The notes: a model not told the origin generated them from the letters alone. DNA of 64,000 nucleotides from Natranaerovirga pectinivora (GCF_004342165.1 NZ_SMAL01000005.1:62001-126000), one strand, 5' to 3'; counted from the stretch's first letter, positions 32,660-42,264 are shown. Numbers and translations are program-made.

Positions 32660-33265
32660 ATGGATGAAATGATTAAATCAATACAAGATTTAATAGATAA
32701 AGTTGATTTTGATTACATAAATATTAATGACATACCTAATATTGACCTGTATATGGATCAAGTAACAACTTTTATGGATGAAAATCTTGAAAAAATGAAA
32801 CGTAATAGTGAAGATAAAATACTAACAAAAACGATGATTAACAATTATACAAAAAATGATTTATTGCCTCCACCAAATAAAAAGAAGTATTCAAAAGAGC
32901 ATATGTTGTTCTTAATCTTTACTTATTATTTTAAAAATGTTCTTTCTATAAATGATATTCAAAAACTTCTTGAACCTATATCAAAAACTTTCTATGGAAA
33001 GGAAGAAAAAAAAGGTCAATTTGAAGATTTGTATGAGAAGATTTTTAGTTTACAAAAACAACAGTTTAATGATATTGAAAAAGATATAGAAAATAAAATA
33101 GAAATGTCAAAAGAGGCCTTTAAAAATCTTAATGATGATTCTGAATTATTATTTTTATTCAGCTTTATCTCTTTATTAAGCTTTGAAGCTTTTATGAAAA
33201 AACATATTGTTGAAAAGTTAATTGATCAATATTTCTCTTCAAAGGAAGAAGATAAGAACATTTAA
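32660..33265 (+). CDS. DUF1836 protein
   Basis: A 201-residue DUF1836 protein: the conserved core MINNYTKNDLLPPPNKKKYSKEH (quoted in part) is a MerR-like winged-helix segment at about residues 56-80, followed by a helical domain. The family is restricted to Firmicutes and is presumed to bind DNA; the target is unknown. ATG 32660 follows GAGGTG. It shares a bidirectional terminator with the convergent yerC gene. Confidence 0.85.
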   Translation: MDEMIKSIQDLIDKVDFDYININDIPNIDLYMDQVTTFMDENLEKMKRNSEDKILTKTMINNYTKNDLLPPPNKKKYSKEHMLFLIFTYYFKNVLSINDIQKLLEPISKTFYGKEEKKGQFEDLYEKIFSLQKQQFNDIEKDIENKIEMSKEAFKNLNDDSELLFLFSFISLLSFEAFMKKHIVEKLIDQYFSSKEEDKNI

Positions 33266-33266
33266 A

Positions 33267-33298
33267 AATAGCAATAACACTTGTGTGTTATTGCTATT
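33267..33298. terminator. Bidirectional terminator
   Basis: Perfect 14-bp stem (AATAGCAATAACAC and complement) with a TTGT loop between convergent genes; it overlaps the last codons of the minus-strand gene. Confidence 0.8.
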
Positions 33299-33587
33299 TG
33301 TTTTCTTTCATACGTGCAAAAATCATATCGTATCCATCATTACCATAGTTTAGGGAACGATTCACTCTACTGATTGTAGCCGTTGATGCTCCTGTCTTAT
33401 CAGCAATTTCAAGATATGTTTTTTGTTCTCTTAACATTTTAGCCACTTCAAATCTTTGAGACAAAGATAATATTTCATTTACTGTACAAATATCTTCAAA
33501 AAAATCATAACATTCTTTTACATCTTTCAAATGTAATACTGCATTAAATAGTTGATCGACTGCGTCTGTTCTTATATTTTTGCTCAT
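33294..33587 (-). CDS. yerC: YerC/YecD TrpR-like regulator
   Basis: A 97-residue protein of the YerC family with a TrpR-like HTH: ILSLSQRFEVAKMLREQKTYLEIADKTGASTATISRVNRSL, spanning about residues 39-80. It is a small DNA-binding regulator; the B. subtilis gene lies near pcrA, as here. ATG 33587 is chosen behind AAAGGAG; 33614 gives an extra nine residues without a ribosome site. Confidence 0.88.
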   Translation of the reverse strand: MSKNIRTDAVDQLFNAVLHLKDVKECYDFFEDICTVNEILSLSQRFEVAKMLREQKTYLEIADKTGASTATISRVNRSLNYGNDGYDMIFARMKENK

Positions 33588-33685
33588 ATAATTCTCCTTT
33601 AGTAATACATCCACTCTATAATTAATAAGTATATAACATATTCTACTTAATGAGATTTTACCATTTTAACTTAATAAAGTAAAGC

Positions 33686-34402
33686 CTAATTATCTATGTT
33701 TATATATTTTTTTAGCTTATCAATAGAAGTATTCACTATTAAGTCTTCTGGAAAACCTACACGTTCTAAAACCATTTGAGCATTTGAAAAATTACCAACA
33801 TCACAGGATATGTGAGAATCGCTTCCTATTATAATAGAAGCCTTATACTTCATACACAATTCTAACATCTTAGTACAATTATTCACTGAATTTAATCTAA
33901 AACTATTAGGATCTAAGGAGCTATTATTAACTTCTAATAATGTATTATGTTCTTTTGCCTCTTTTACAACTAATTCATAGTCTAAAGGAAACCTGGAGTC
34001 ATCAGGGTGACCAATTACATTTATTCTTTGATTTCTAATCGCCCCTATAATGGTTTTTGTATTTTCTTCTATGGTACCAAAGTTAATACAAGGTGGGTGC
34101 AAACTGGCAATCACTATATCTAAAGATTTCAGCGTATAATCATCCAAATCTACAGAACCGTCCCTATCTATAATATTCACTTCTGCACCTTTTAATATTC
34201 TTACACCGTGCAATGTTTCTGGCACAACCTTTAAATTATGAAAATAAAATATATGTGGTGCCCCTGGCATTTTAGGTGCATGGTCTGTTAACCCAATTAA
34301 TTTCAAACCTTTTTCTGAAGCACTTTTTGCATTTTCTTCTAATGTACTGTATGCGTGACCACTGGCTATTGTATGACAATGTAAATCTAATTCATATTTC
34401 AT
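33686..34402 (-). CDS. PHP-domain phosphatase (YcdX-like)
   Basis: A 238-residue metal-dependent phosphoesterase of the PHP superfamily. Metal ligands are visible: DLHCHTIASGHAYS, GLTDHAP, KGAEVNI, IASLHPP, VIGHPDD, and IIIGSDSHISCDVG. YcdX-type members are trinuclear-zinc phosphatases; the substrate is unknown. Starts at ATG 34402 with AAAGGAG; it follows the chromate transporter pair by 11 bases. Confidence 0.88.
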   Translation of the reverse strand: MKYELDLHCHTIASGHAYSTLEENAKSASEKGLKLIGLTDHAPKMPGAPHIFYFHNLKVVPETLHGVRILKGAEVNIIDRDGSVDLDDYTLKSLDIVIASLHPPCINFGTIEENTKTIIGAIRNQRINVIGHPDDSRFPLDYELVVKEAKEHNTLLEVNNSSLDPNSFRLNSVNNCTKMLELCMKYKASIIIGSDSHISCDVGNFSNAQMVLERVGFPEDLIVNTSIDKLKKYINIDN

Positions 34403-34413
34403 AATAAACTCCT

Positions 34414-34971
34414 TTACCAAATAATTGCTCCTGCCACTCCTGCAATAACTATATATACTATTGGATGCTTTTTAAATTTTAATATGCCTAAAATCATTAT
34501 TAAAAATACAGCTATGGCTCTAAAATCAATATCTCTATAAAATCTTAATAAATTTCCTTGTTCAACTGTATATAATGATACCAATGCAACTTGCACAATT
34601 GCTGTACATACAAGGCCCAAAACAGCAGCTTTTAATGCTATAAAAGCAGACTTAACTAATGGATGCTCATTAAACCGTTGTAAAAATGTAGCAACAATTA
34701 TTGCTAGAATAAATCCGGGTAAAATAACCGCTATGGAAGCAACTAAAGCACCAAAAACACCGCCTGAGCTAAAGCCAATGTATGTAGCCATATTAATGGC
34801 TATTGGTCCTGGTGTTGATTGTGATATTGCAATTAAATCTGCAAATTCCGTTACAGTGACCCAACCTTTATCCAAGGCTGTCTCTTGCAATAGTGGCAAC
34901 ATTGCTAATCCGCCACCATAAGAGAATATGCCAACCTTAAAAAACTCTATAAATAATATTAATATATTCAT
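34414..34971 (-). CDS. Chromate transporter, second half
   Basis: A 185-residue membrane protein of the CHR family with 5-6 predicted helices. The signature FFKVGIFSYGGGLAMLPLLQ and ISQSTPGPIAINMATYIG are conserved. Short-chain CHR proteins work as pairs encoded by adjacent genes that together equal one long ChrA. Its ATG overlaps the stop of the first half (ATGA). Confidence 0.9.
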   Translation of the reverse strand: MNILILFIEFFKVGIFSYGGGLAMLPLLQETALDKGWVTVTEFADLIAISQSTPGPIAINMATYIGFSSGGVFGALVASIAVILPGFILAIIVATFLQRFNEHPLVKSAFIALKAAVLGLVCTAIVQVALVSLYTVEQGNLLRFYRDIDFRAIAVFLIMILGILKFKKHPIVYIVIAGVAGAIIW

Positions 34972-35594
34972 CCTTTTATCCTCCTATAATAAATCAGTAT
35001 GCCTACTAAAGAGGCTGCTACTATGATTAGCATAGGAGAAACAAAAGACCCCATTACAAGAACAAATGATATTCCTGCAATGATAATAGTATAATAATCT
35101 ACAATTGCATTTTTAATCATTCTATAAATGGCCGTCACCAAAAGTGCTAGTACTGCCGCTCTAATGCCTTTAAATGCGTTCTGTACGATTATGTAATCAT
35201 TTAATCTTGTAAATACTGTTGCAACGATAAGAATAATTATAATTGATGGGGAAATAACCCCAAGGACTGCAAAGATAGAACCTAATATACCTTTTAATTT
35301 ATGACCTACAAAAACCGCCGTATTAGATGCAATAACCCCAGGTAATGATTGGGCAACTGAATAAGATTCTAAAATTTCATCATCTGTACACCATTTCTTT
35401 TTTTCAATAAGTTCTTTTTCAATGATGGGTAGCATTGCAATCCCACCACCAATAGTTAATAACCCTACAATAAAAAATGATTTGTAAATTTCAAATAGTT
35501 TTTTTACATCATTATTAAAAAACCCTTTAAAGCTTTCTAGTAGCTTTTTCAATAATTGAATGGTCGCCACATAACCTTTCTTTAACTTGTTCAT
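34968..35594 (-). CDS. Chromate transporter, first half
   Basis: A 208-residue CHR-family half protein. Signatures FFIVGLLTIGGGIAMLPIIE and VAQSLPGVIASNTAVFVG match the second half. It has a 30-residue basic N-terminal extension. Together with the next gene it should form a proton-coupled chromate or anion exporter. ATG follows AAGGAG. The 230 bases up to the divergent importer gene at 35825 show no further gene. Confidence 0.9.
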   Translation of the reverse strand: MNKLKKGYVATIQLLKKLLESFKGFFNNDVKKLFEIYKSFFIVGLLTIGGGIAMLPIIEKELIEKKKWCTDDEILESYSVAQSLPGVIASNTAVFVGHKLKGILGSIFAVLGVISPSIIIILIVATVFTRLNDYIIVQNAFKGIRAAVLALLVTAIYRMIKNAIVDYYTIIIAGISFVLVMGSFVSPMLIIVAASLVGILIYYRRIKG

Positions 35595-35824
35595 ATTAAT
35601 GTCTCCTTAAAAGTAAATGATTATGTCTTTATAAACATATTATATCATATTTTTAACATTTAGACTTATAAATAGATGATTCTTGCATTATTTTATTGCA
35701 ATTATTATATTATAACATGTCATAAAAATAAGTACAGGATATATGAACTAAAGTTAGCACCTTATACAAGCCGTAGAGAATAGTATATATAGAAGCACCA
35801 ACTTTTATATAGGAGGTATCTAAA

Positions 35825-36820
35825 GTGAAAAAAATATTAGTTGTTTTTGTACTTATATTTGTTGTCTTCGCTACAACCCTTACTGGGTGTAGTAAAAAGG
35901 ATGACGATCTTATAACCGTTAGATTTAATGAAGTCGTTCATTCTGTTTTTTATGCACCACAATACGTAGCCATAGAAAAAGGGTTCTTTGAAGAAGAAGG
36001 TTTAAAAATTGATTTAAGCACAGGATGGGGCGCCGATAATAGCATGATTGCCGTTCTTTCTGGTAATGCTGATATTGGCTTTATGGGTTCTGAAGCATCC
36101 GTATACGTTTATAATGAAGGTCAAGAAGATTATGTTGTAAACTTCGCTTTACTATGTCAGCGCGCTGGCAATTTTATGCTGGGTAGAGAAGATGATCCTA
36201 ACTTTACTTGGGATAAAGTAAAAGGTAAAACCATCGTTGGTGGACGTAGAGGTGGAATGCCTCAAATGGTATTAGAATATATCTTAAAACAAAATAATAT
36301 AACGCCTTATACAGATGTAAATATCATAACAAATATTGACTTTACTGCCACTGCTGGTGCTTTCTCAGGCGGTACAGGTGATTATATTGTTGACTTTGAG
36401 CCAACAGCATCTGCTTTAGAAAATGAAGGTGTAGGAACAGTAGTAGCTTCTTTAGGTGTAGATAGTGGTTACGTTCCTTATACAGCATATATGGCTAGAA
36501 AAAGTTATATAGAAAAAAATCCAGAAATTATTCAAAAATTTACCAATGCTATTTATAAAGGTCAACAATGGGTTGATGCTCATACCCCAGAAGAAATTGC
36601 AAAAGCCATTAAGCCACAATTCCCAGATACTAACGTAGAAACCCTTACTCAAATAGTAACCCGTTACAAAGAACAAGATACTTGGAGACTTGATCCGCTA
36701 TTCCCTGAAGAAGGATTTGATCTTCTACAAAATATCTTAGATGAAGCTGGTGAATTGAGCAAACGTGTACCTTTTGAAGTATTAGTTGATAATAGTTTTG
36801 CTAATAAAGCCATAGAATAA
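35825..36820 (+). CDS. ABC importer substrate-binding lipoprotein (NMT1/THI5-like)
   Basis: A 331-residue lipoprotein with a signal peptide and lipobox (LTGC, Cys22). The mature part follows the SsuA/THI5/NMT1 pattern (VHSVFYAPQYVAIEKGFFEEEGL, quoted in part; LSGNADIGFMGSEASVYV; FTATAGAFSGG). Ligands in the family include thiamin precursors, alkanesulfonates, nitrate and riboflavin; none can be assigned here. GTG start behind TAGGAGG. No TPP riboswitch is present upstream. It is followed by a terminator before the ATPase gene. Confidence 0.88.
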   Translation: MKKILVVFVLIFVVFATTLTGCSKKDDDLITVRFNEVVHSVFYAPQYVAIEKGFFEEEGLKIDLSTGWGADNSMIAVLSGNADIGFMGSEASVYVYNEGQEDYVVNFALLCQRAGNFMLGREDDPNFTWDKVKGKTIVGGRRGGMPQMVLEYILKQNNITPYTDVNIITNIDFTATAGAFSGGTGDYIVDFEPTASALENEGVGTVVASLGVDSGYVPYTAYMARKSYIEKNPEIIQKFTNAIYKGQQWVDAHTPEEIAKAIKPQFPDTNVETLTQIVTRYKEQDTWRLDPLFPEEGFDLLQNILDEAGELSKRVPFEVLVDNSFANKAIE

Positions 36821-36870
36821 TAAAGCTAATAACTTTTTTCATATAAATCTTCTCCCATAATATATCATTT

Positions 36871-36910
36871 TACAATAAGTCAAGATTTTCTTGGCTTATT
36901 GTATTTTTTT
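36871..36910 (+). terminator. Terminator between binding-protein and ATPase genes
   Basis: A 14-bp stem (TACAATAAGTCAAG with CTTGGCTTATTGTA, one G-T) and a 5-base loop are followed by seven T. It would give high binding protein and lower transporter expression from one promoter. Confidence 0.88.
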
Positions 36911-37006
36911 AGCTCTGACTCCTTTATTTAAGCACTTTTTTTGGAAAGTTCAATACTATATAGTATAGATAAAAGTTTAACTTCATCCCAAAGGAGGGAT
37001 AAAGCA

Positions 37007-37786
37007 ATGGCTCCTTTTGTAAATGTAGAAAATATTTCATATACCTACCATACTTTGTCTGGTGAAACAAAGGCTATAGATAATCTTTCTTTTGGTATAA
37101 ATAAAGGAGAATTTATTAGTATTGTTGGTCCAAGCGGTTGTGGTAAATCTACTTTGCTATCCATAATTGCAGGTTTGTTAACGCCATCTTCTGGTGAAGT
37201 GTATATAAATAATAATAAAATTATAAAAACCTCTAATGATGTTGGTTATATGCTTCAAAAAGACCATCTCTTTGAGTGGAGAACTGTAATAAAAAACATC
37301 ACTTTAGGTTTAGAAATCCAAAAAAAATTCAACACAGAAGAAAATCTTGACTATATTGATTCCTTATTGAAACTGTACGGTCTTTATGATTTTAAAAATT
37401 ATCATCCTTCACAATTGTCAGGGGGCATGCGACAAAGAGTTGCTTTAATAAGAACCCTTGCTCTTAAACCTGATTTGTTATTATTAGATGAACCCTTCTC
37501 TGCTCTTGATTACCAAACACGACTATCTGTTGCTGATGATATTGGTAATATTATCAAGAAGGAGAAAAAAACAGCTATACTCGTTACTCATGATATTGCA
37601 GAAGCCATAAGTATGGCTGATCGTGTAATAGTTCTTTCAAAAAGACCAGCTACTATTAAAACAATTGTTCCAATAGAACTGTCTATTGACGATAGAACTC
37701 CTTTTAAATCTAGAAGCGCCAAAGAATTTGGTGATTATTTTAATTTAATATGGAAGGAGTTGGATATAGATGTCAACGAAGAATAA
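37007..37786 (+). CDS. ABC importer ATPase (SsuB/TauB-like)
   Basis: A 259-residue ATPase with Walker A GPSGCGKST, Q-loop LQKDHLFEWRTV, signature LSGGMRQRVALIRT, Walker B LLLLDEPFSALD and switch His in VTHDIAEA. It would power the importer whose binding protein and permease are adjacent. ATG 37007 is preferred to 36941 for its AAAGGAGGG site. Its 3' end overlaps the permease start by 17 bases. Confidence 0.92.
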   Translation: MAPFVNVENISYTYHTLSGETKAIDNLSFGINKGEFISIVGPSGCGKSTLLSIIAGLLTPSSGEVYINNNKIIKTSNDVGYMLQKDHLFEWRTVIKNITLGLEIQKKFNTEENLDYIDSLLKLYGLYDFKNYHPSQLSGGMRQRVALIRTLALKPDLLLLDEPFSALDYQTRLSVADDIGNIIKKEKKTAILVTHDIAEAISMADRVIVLSKRPATIKTIVPIELSIDDRTPFKSRSAKEFGDYFNLIWKELDIDVNEE

Positions 37787-38573
37787 AATGTCAACAGCTC
37801 AAGAATCTTTTCTAAGAAAGCATAAAAGAGAAATATTATTGGTCAATATTTATAGATTAATTGTTTTTATTGCTTTTTTTGGACTATGGGAAGTGAGTTC
37901 AAGACTTAAACTTATTGATTCATTTATATTTAGTAGTCCAAGTCGAATAATAAAAACATTTTATAATATGTTAATGGACGGGTCTATTTTTTACCATACA
38001 GGTATTACCATATTTGAAACCCTTGTAAGTTTTTCTTTAGGAAGTATTTTGGGAATAATTATAGCCATTATACTATGGTGGAATAAAACCATTGCTAAAG
38101 TTTTAGAGCCTTATTTGGTCGTATTAAATAGTCTTCCTAAAACGGCATTAGCCCCTATTTTAATTGTATGGTTAGGTAATAATATGAAATCTATTATCTT
38201 CACAGCTTTAACTGTTTCCATTGTTGTAACTATACTAAATGTGTACAATGGATTTATAAATGTTGAAGAGGATATGATCAAATTAATTTATACTTTTAAT
38301 GGAAAAAAACAAGATGTGTTAAAAAAAGTTATCCTACCTAGCAATATTCCTACGATTATTAGTACTATGAAAATCAACATTGGTTTATCATTAATTGGAG
38401 TTATTATTGGAGAGTTCCTAGCTGCAAAAGCAGGCCTTGGTTATTTAATCGTATATGGAAGTCAGGTATTTAGACTCGACTGGGTTATGATGAGTATTAT
38501 TTTACTAGCTCTACTGGCAACAGCACTCTATCAAGGCATTGTCTTTATAGAAAAACGGATAAAACGGTACTAA
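37770..38573 (+). CDS. ABC importer permease (SsuC/TauC-like)
   Basis: A 267-residue BPD_transp_1 permease with about six membrane helices and the EAA-like loop around LIYTFNGKKQDVLKKVILPSNIPTI (quoted in part). Family-specific segments are SSPSRIIKTFYNML, LNSLPKTALAPI and IGEFLAAKAGLGYLI. ATG lies within the end of the ATPase gene with AAGGAG upstream. It completes the three-gene importer. Confidence 0.92.
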   Translation: MSTKNKMSTAQESFLRKHKREILLVNIYRLIVFIAFFGLWEVSSRLKLIDSFIFSSPSRIIKTFYNMLMDGSIFYHTGITIFETLVSFSLGSILGIIIAIILWWNKTIAKVLEPYLVVLNSLPKTALAPILIVWLGNNMKSIIFTALTVSIVVTILNVYNGFINVEEDMIKLIYTFNGKKQDVLKKVILPSNIPTIISTMKINIGLSLIGVIIGEFLAAKAGLGYLIVYGSQVFRLDWVMMSIILLALLATALYQGIVFIEKRIKRY

Positions 38574-38600
38574 AAAGCGGAGAATGAATTCTCCGCTTTT
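38573..38600. terminator. Bidirectional terminator
   Basis: Perfect 12-bp stem (AAAAGCGGAGAA with TTCTCCGCTTTT) around TGAA between convergent genes. Shares its core with the hairpin at 29750-29775. Confidence 0.88.
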
Positions 38601-38602
38601 AA

Positions 38603-39448
38603 TTATACTGCAACAACAATACCACCATCATACGCGTATGTTGTACTAATTCCTGCTGTACTAACAATTATAACATCTTTAAAAGAATATCTTTTTAATA
38701 TCTCTTCTTTAAATTCTTTTGCTCTTTCTGGACAATTACACTGAGCAATGACACAGATTTTTTCACTTAATTGCTGTCCTTCTTCTCCAATGATTTCTGC
38801 CATTCTATTAAGAGCTTTCTTAATACCTCTTCCTTGGTCTAATTTTTTAATGGTACCATCTTTATTGGCACCCATTATAGGCTTTATATTAAGAACATTA
38901 GCAATTAATGCTTGCACATTATTTAATCGTCCATTTTTTCTTAAGTTATCTAAGCTTTCAAGTACAAAATAAGTATTCATTCCATCAATATATTCATTTA
39001 CTTTTTTATCAATACTCTCAGTGCTTTCACCAGCTTTTGCTAACGCCTCTACTTTTAATGCAATAAGTACTTCAGCAGATGAAGCTGAGAAAGAATTAAA
39101 TATTGTAATATGTTTGTTATTATTAGGGTTTTCATCATTGTATAAATTTTTAGCCAAAACAGCACTATTATAGGATCCACTTAACTGATCAGATAAAGTT
39201 ACAATAAAAATATTCTCTTCATCACCATCAAAGTGTTTCATATAATCTTCTGGGGAAGGACATGCTGTTTGTGGAGCTTTAGGTGTTTCTTTCATTTTTC
39301 TAAGATATTCGGACACATCTAAATTTTCGTCATCAACGTAAGTCTTTCCACCTAAATCAATAGTAAGTGGTACTACTATAAAGTGTGGCTGTTTCCTGTA
39401 TTCTTCAGGCAAATCACAACAACTATCTACTAATATTTTATAGTTCAT
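38603..39448 (-). CDS. DegV family fatty-acid-binding protein
   Basis: A 281-residue DegV protein. Motifs: ILVDSCCDLPEE, VPLTIDLGGKTYVDD, TACPSPEDY, FIVTLSDQLSGSYNSA and the C-terminal IVSTAGISTTYAYDGG. DegV/FakB-type proteins hold a fatty acid for a FakA kinase; no FakA gene is nearby. ATG 39448 has AGGAGG; the extension to 39487 lacks support. Confidence 0.92.
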   Translation of the reverse strand: MNYKILVDSCCDLPEEYRKQPHFIVVPLTIDLGGKTYVDDENLDVSEYLRKMKETPKAPQTACPSPEDYMKHFDGDEENIFIVTLSDQLSGSYNSAVLAKNLYNDENPNNNKHITIFNSFSASSAEVLIALKVEALAKAGESTESIDKKVNEYIDGMNTYFVLESLDNLRKNGRLNNVQALIANVLNIKPIMGANKDGTIKKLDQGRGIKKALNRMAEIIGEEGQQLSEKICVIAQCNCPERAKEFKEEILKRYSFKDVIIVSTAGISTTYAYDGGIVVAV

Positions 39449-39541
39449 TTTTCGTCCTCCTAGCATACTACTATAAGTAGTTTTCATTACTACTTTATAT
39501 TACCATACTTGTATGATTTTTTAAAGTATTTTTTTATAAAT

Positions 39542-40831
39542 TTACTCTAAACTGAAAAAAGTATTAAAAACTGAAATAACATTCTCACAATCACTAACAC
39601 CCATTAACTCTCTAGCAGAATGCATCCCAAGCATAGGTGCACCAATATCTACTGTTTTAATGGGTACATAGGACGTTGTAATTGGACCAAGGGTTTTGCC
39701 ACCTATCTCATCAGATCGATTAACAAATTTCTGATACTTTACACCTGCTGCTTCACAAATCTGTTGAAAAATCCCTATAGATTCACTATCTGTGGCATAT
39801 TTTTGTTCCCCACTTATTTTAATAACAATACCTTTTCCTATTACTGGTCTATTGGTTGGATCGTGTTTATCCGGTCTATTAGGATGTACGGCATGGGCCA
39901 TATCTGCTGATACATTAAAAGATTTAGAAAATATTCTGAGAAACTGATTTCTTTCTAGATACATACCACTAGCCATCTTTTCTAAAACCATATTAAAAAG
40001 TATTGAATCTGCTCCTTGTTTGGACTTGCTTCCTATTTCTTCATTATCAAATAAAGCTATGATATTCACACCTGTTTTAGGTTTAGATTCAATGATTGCT
40101 GTCGTAGCCCCATAAACCATGGCCAAATCATCTAACCTAGGTGCAGAGAGCAATTCATTGCTTAACCCTATTATCTCACCTTTTTCAGTGGCATATACAA
40201 ACAAATCAAAATCAAGAATATCATCGGTTTTTACCCCTAATTCTTGAGCCAAATAATACATAAAAAACTGATTATTATTCAATTTCTCATCAATTAAACC
40301 TGCTAAAGGCAACATATCAACCTGTCGATTTAACTCAATACCTCTATTAACCTCTCTATTCATATGAATGGCTAAATTCGGTATAATAAAAATAGGCTTT
40401 CTAATATCAATAAACCTTACATCAGGCGCCATCACACACTCGCTTCTTAAAACAACTTTCCCTGAAACAGAAAGAGGTCTATCCATCCAAGTATTTAAAA
40501 TAGGTCCACCATACACCTCAGTATTCACTTTCAAATACCCCTCTGAAGTCAACTCCGGAGAAGGCTTCACTCGAAAACAAGGCTGATCCGTATGGGCAGA
40601 AATAATCCTAAACCCTTGATTAAACTCTAACCTCTTAGGAATTGAAAAAGCAAACAAACAAGAAGGAAACGGAGAAACAAAATAACTCCCCCCAAAATCA
40701 AACTGCCACTCATCCTCAAAACAAATCTCCTTAAACCCATCCTCTAACAAACGCCTCTTCACCTCTAAAACCGTATGAAAAGGAGAAGTACAAACATCAA
40801 TAAAATCAATCAAATCCCTAGCTCTATCCAT
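39542..40831 (-). CDS. apeB: M18 family aspartyl aminopeptidase
   Basis: A 429-residue M18 metallopeptidase that removes acidic N-terminal residues from peptides in the cytoplasm. Metal and catalytic residues: His80 and Asp82 (SAHTDQP), Asp in SAPRLDDLA, Glu pair in LFDNEEIGS, Asp in SADMAHAVHPN and His in GMHSARE. ATG 40831 with GGAGG at about ten bases is preferred to 40849. The 5' third of the gene has an unusual composition (more T and G on the coding strand) that continues into the intergenic gap and the neighbouring glycosylase gene. Confidence 0.92.
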   Translation of the reverse strand: MDRARDLIDFIDVCTSPFHTVLEVKRRLLEDGFKEICFEDEWQFDFGGSYFVSPFPSCLFAFSIPKRLEFNQGFRIISAHTDQPCFRVKPSPELTSEGYLKVNTEVYGGPILNTWMDRPLSVSGKVVLRSECVMAPDVRFIDIRKPIFIIPNLAIHMNREVNRGIELNRQVDMLPLAGLIDEKLNNNQFFMYYLAQELGVKTDDILDFDLFVYATEKGEIIGLSNELLSAPRLDDLAMVYGATTAIIESKPKTGVNIIALFDNEEIGSKSKQGADSILFNMVLEKMASGMYLERNQFLRIFSKSFNVSADMAHAVHPNRPDKHDPTNRPVIGKGIVIKISGEQKYATDSESIGIFQQICEAAGVKYQKFVNRSDEIGGKTLGPITTSYVPIKTVDIGAPMLGMHSARELMGVSDCENVISVFNTFFSLE

Positions 40832-40983
40832 TTCAAAAAACACCTCCAAATAATATAAAAACGCTCAACATAAACACAAGTTTTATTAACAATCTGAATA
40901 AATCGTCTTTCACAAAGTAGAAAGAGATCTACTATTAATCACATACGACCGACCCCAACAACAAAAAAACTCAACTAACAAAT

Positions 40984-41577
40984 CTAAAGATAAAACCGCC
41001 ACAAAAAATCCACAGCCTCCTCAGCATAATCAATATTAATCCTCTTACCAACTTTAACATCCAACTCTAAATCTATTATCTCCCTTGAATCACAAATATA
41101 TAAATCATCCCCAAGTAAATCCAATCCATTTTCAGACTTAGTAATTCCCAAAGCCTTACACAACTTCCCCGGCCCATTAGAAAAATTCTTAATCTGATAT
41201 TTACTCAATTCATCATATGCTTTACCATATCTTAAAAGTGACATTTTCCCAATATTAGATACAGGCTCAACACCTCTAATTAAAACGGCAGAAGGTTCAC
41301 CCTCTCCCTCTGTAACCACATTTAAACAATAATACATCCCATAAATAAGATACACATAAGCATAACCTGGCAGACCAAACATCACCTTCGTCCGCTCTGT
41401 TAATCGATTCCCATACGCATGACAAGCTTTATCTATTCTACCAATGTAGGCCTCTACTTCAGTAATCTTACAAAGGACCTCTTCATCATCAATACGTCTT
41501 ACAATATACTTTCCCAACAAATCTTTACTTACCTCTAGCGTATGCCTATTATAAAAATCTCTTTCCAATTTTTTCAT
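40984..41577 (-). CDS. 3-methyladenine DNA glycosylase (AAG/MPG type)
   Basis: A 197-residue AAG-family glycosylase that removes alkylated purines. Signatures: RHTLEVSKDLLGKYIVR, ITEVEAYIGRIDKACHAYGNRLTER (quoted in part), MFGLPGYAYVYLIYGMYYCLNVVTE (quoted in part), SNGPGKLCKALGI. The catalytic Glu is in TEVEAY. Its C-terminal part shares the unusual strand composition of the apeB 5' region. It is complete, with ATG 41577. Confidence 0.93.
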   Translation of the reverse strand: MKKLERDFYNRHTLEVSKDLLGKYIVRRIDDEEVLCKITEVEAYIGRIDKACHAYGNRLTERTKVMFGLPGYAYVYLIYGMYYCLNVVTEGEGEPSAVLIRGVEPVSNIGKMSLLRYGKAYDELSKYQIKNFSNGPGKLCKALGITKSENGLDLLGDDLYICDSREIIDLELDVKVGKRINIDYAEEAVDFLWRFYL

Positions 41578-41753
41578 ACCATCACCTAATACTATTCTAC
41601 CTTATTCATAAAAATTTTTCTAGAATACTTGCAAGTATAGTTTATATTATGTAATATGAAAGTATAATTTTAAAAACTTCCTTCCCATGATTTGAAAATT
41701 ATTCTTTCAACAACCTTTAAAAATACAATTAAGAAATTGGAGAATGAATACAT

Positions 41754-42245
41754 ATGATTTCATTAAAGGCTATAGAAATTAAGACATTTATGGAAAAACT
41801 GTTTAAAAGCGATGCATTTGATGATTTTTATATATCCAGTGTAGATATATCTACCTTTACTGAATTTAAAATTACAGGAACCTTAAACAAAGACTACTAC
41901 GATACCAATGAATTAGAAACCATAACCCATCAGAAACTAATAAAATGGTCTTCTATTAAGGATATTGTCTTTACAATAATTAAAGGAAATAAACCACCTT
42001 CCTCATTAAAGATAGTTTTTTCTTTTTCCCCAGAAAAAATACAGAAATTTATTGAACACCATCAGTTAAGTCTAGGTAACACTCAAATAAATGGGTTGTT
42101 TTTGAATTTAAAATACTGTGAAGGCCAACTGGTATGTACCACTGGTACTTCACTAAATGTCTTTACTGTAGACAAAACTGTGGATCAACTTTGGGATAAC
42201 TACATAAAACAATTCTTTAAAAAGCATCAACTCCTTACGGAATAA
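41754..42245 (+). CDS. DUF5721-like protein
   Basis: A 163-residue soluble protein (MISLKAIEIKTFMEKLF; FDDFYISSVDISTFTEFKI; WDNYIKQFFKKHQLL). The layout matches a conserved family of Clostridia annotated DUF5721; its role is unknown. ATG 41754 has only a weak GAGAATG site. It ends at a bidirectional terminator shared with potD. The 175-base gap upstream is AT-rich, with no gene. Confidence 0.75.
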   Translation: MISLKAIEIKTFMEKLFKSDAFDDFYISSVDISTFTEFKITGTLNKDYYDTNELETITHQKLIKWSSIKDIVFTIIKGNKPPSSLKIVFSFSPEKIQKFIEHHQLSLGNTQINGLFLNLKYCEGQLVCTTGTSLNVFTVDKTVDQLWDNYIKQFFKKHQLLTE

Positions 42246-42264
42246 ATACAAATCATTTTTCCAT

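Noticed and set aside
35595-35824. TPP riboswitch before the NMT1/THI5-like importer
   Set aside because: The conserved CUGAGA and other thi-box blocks are not found in the leader.
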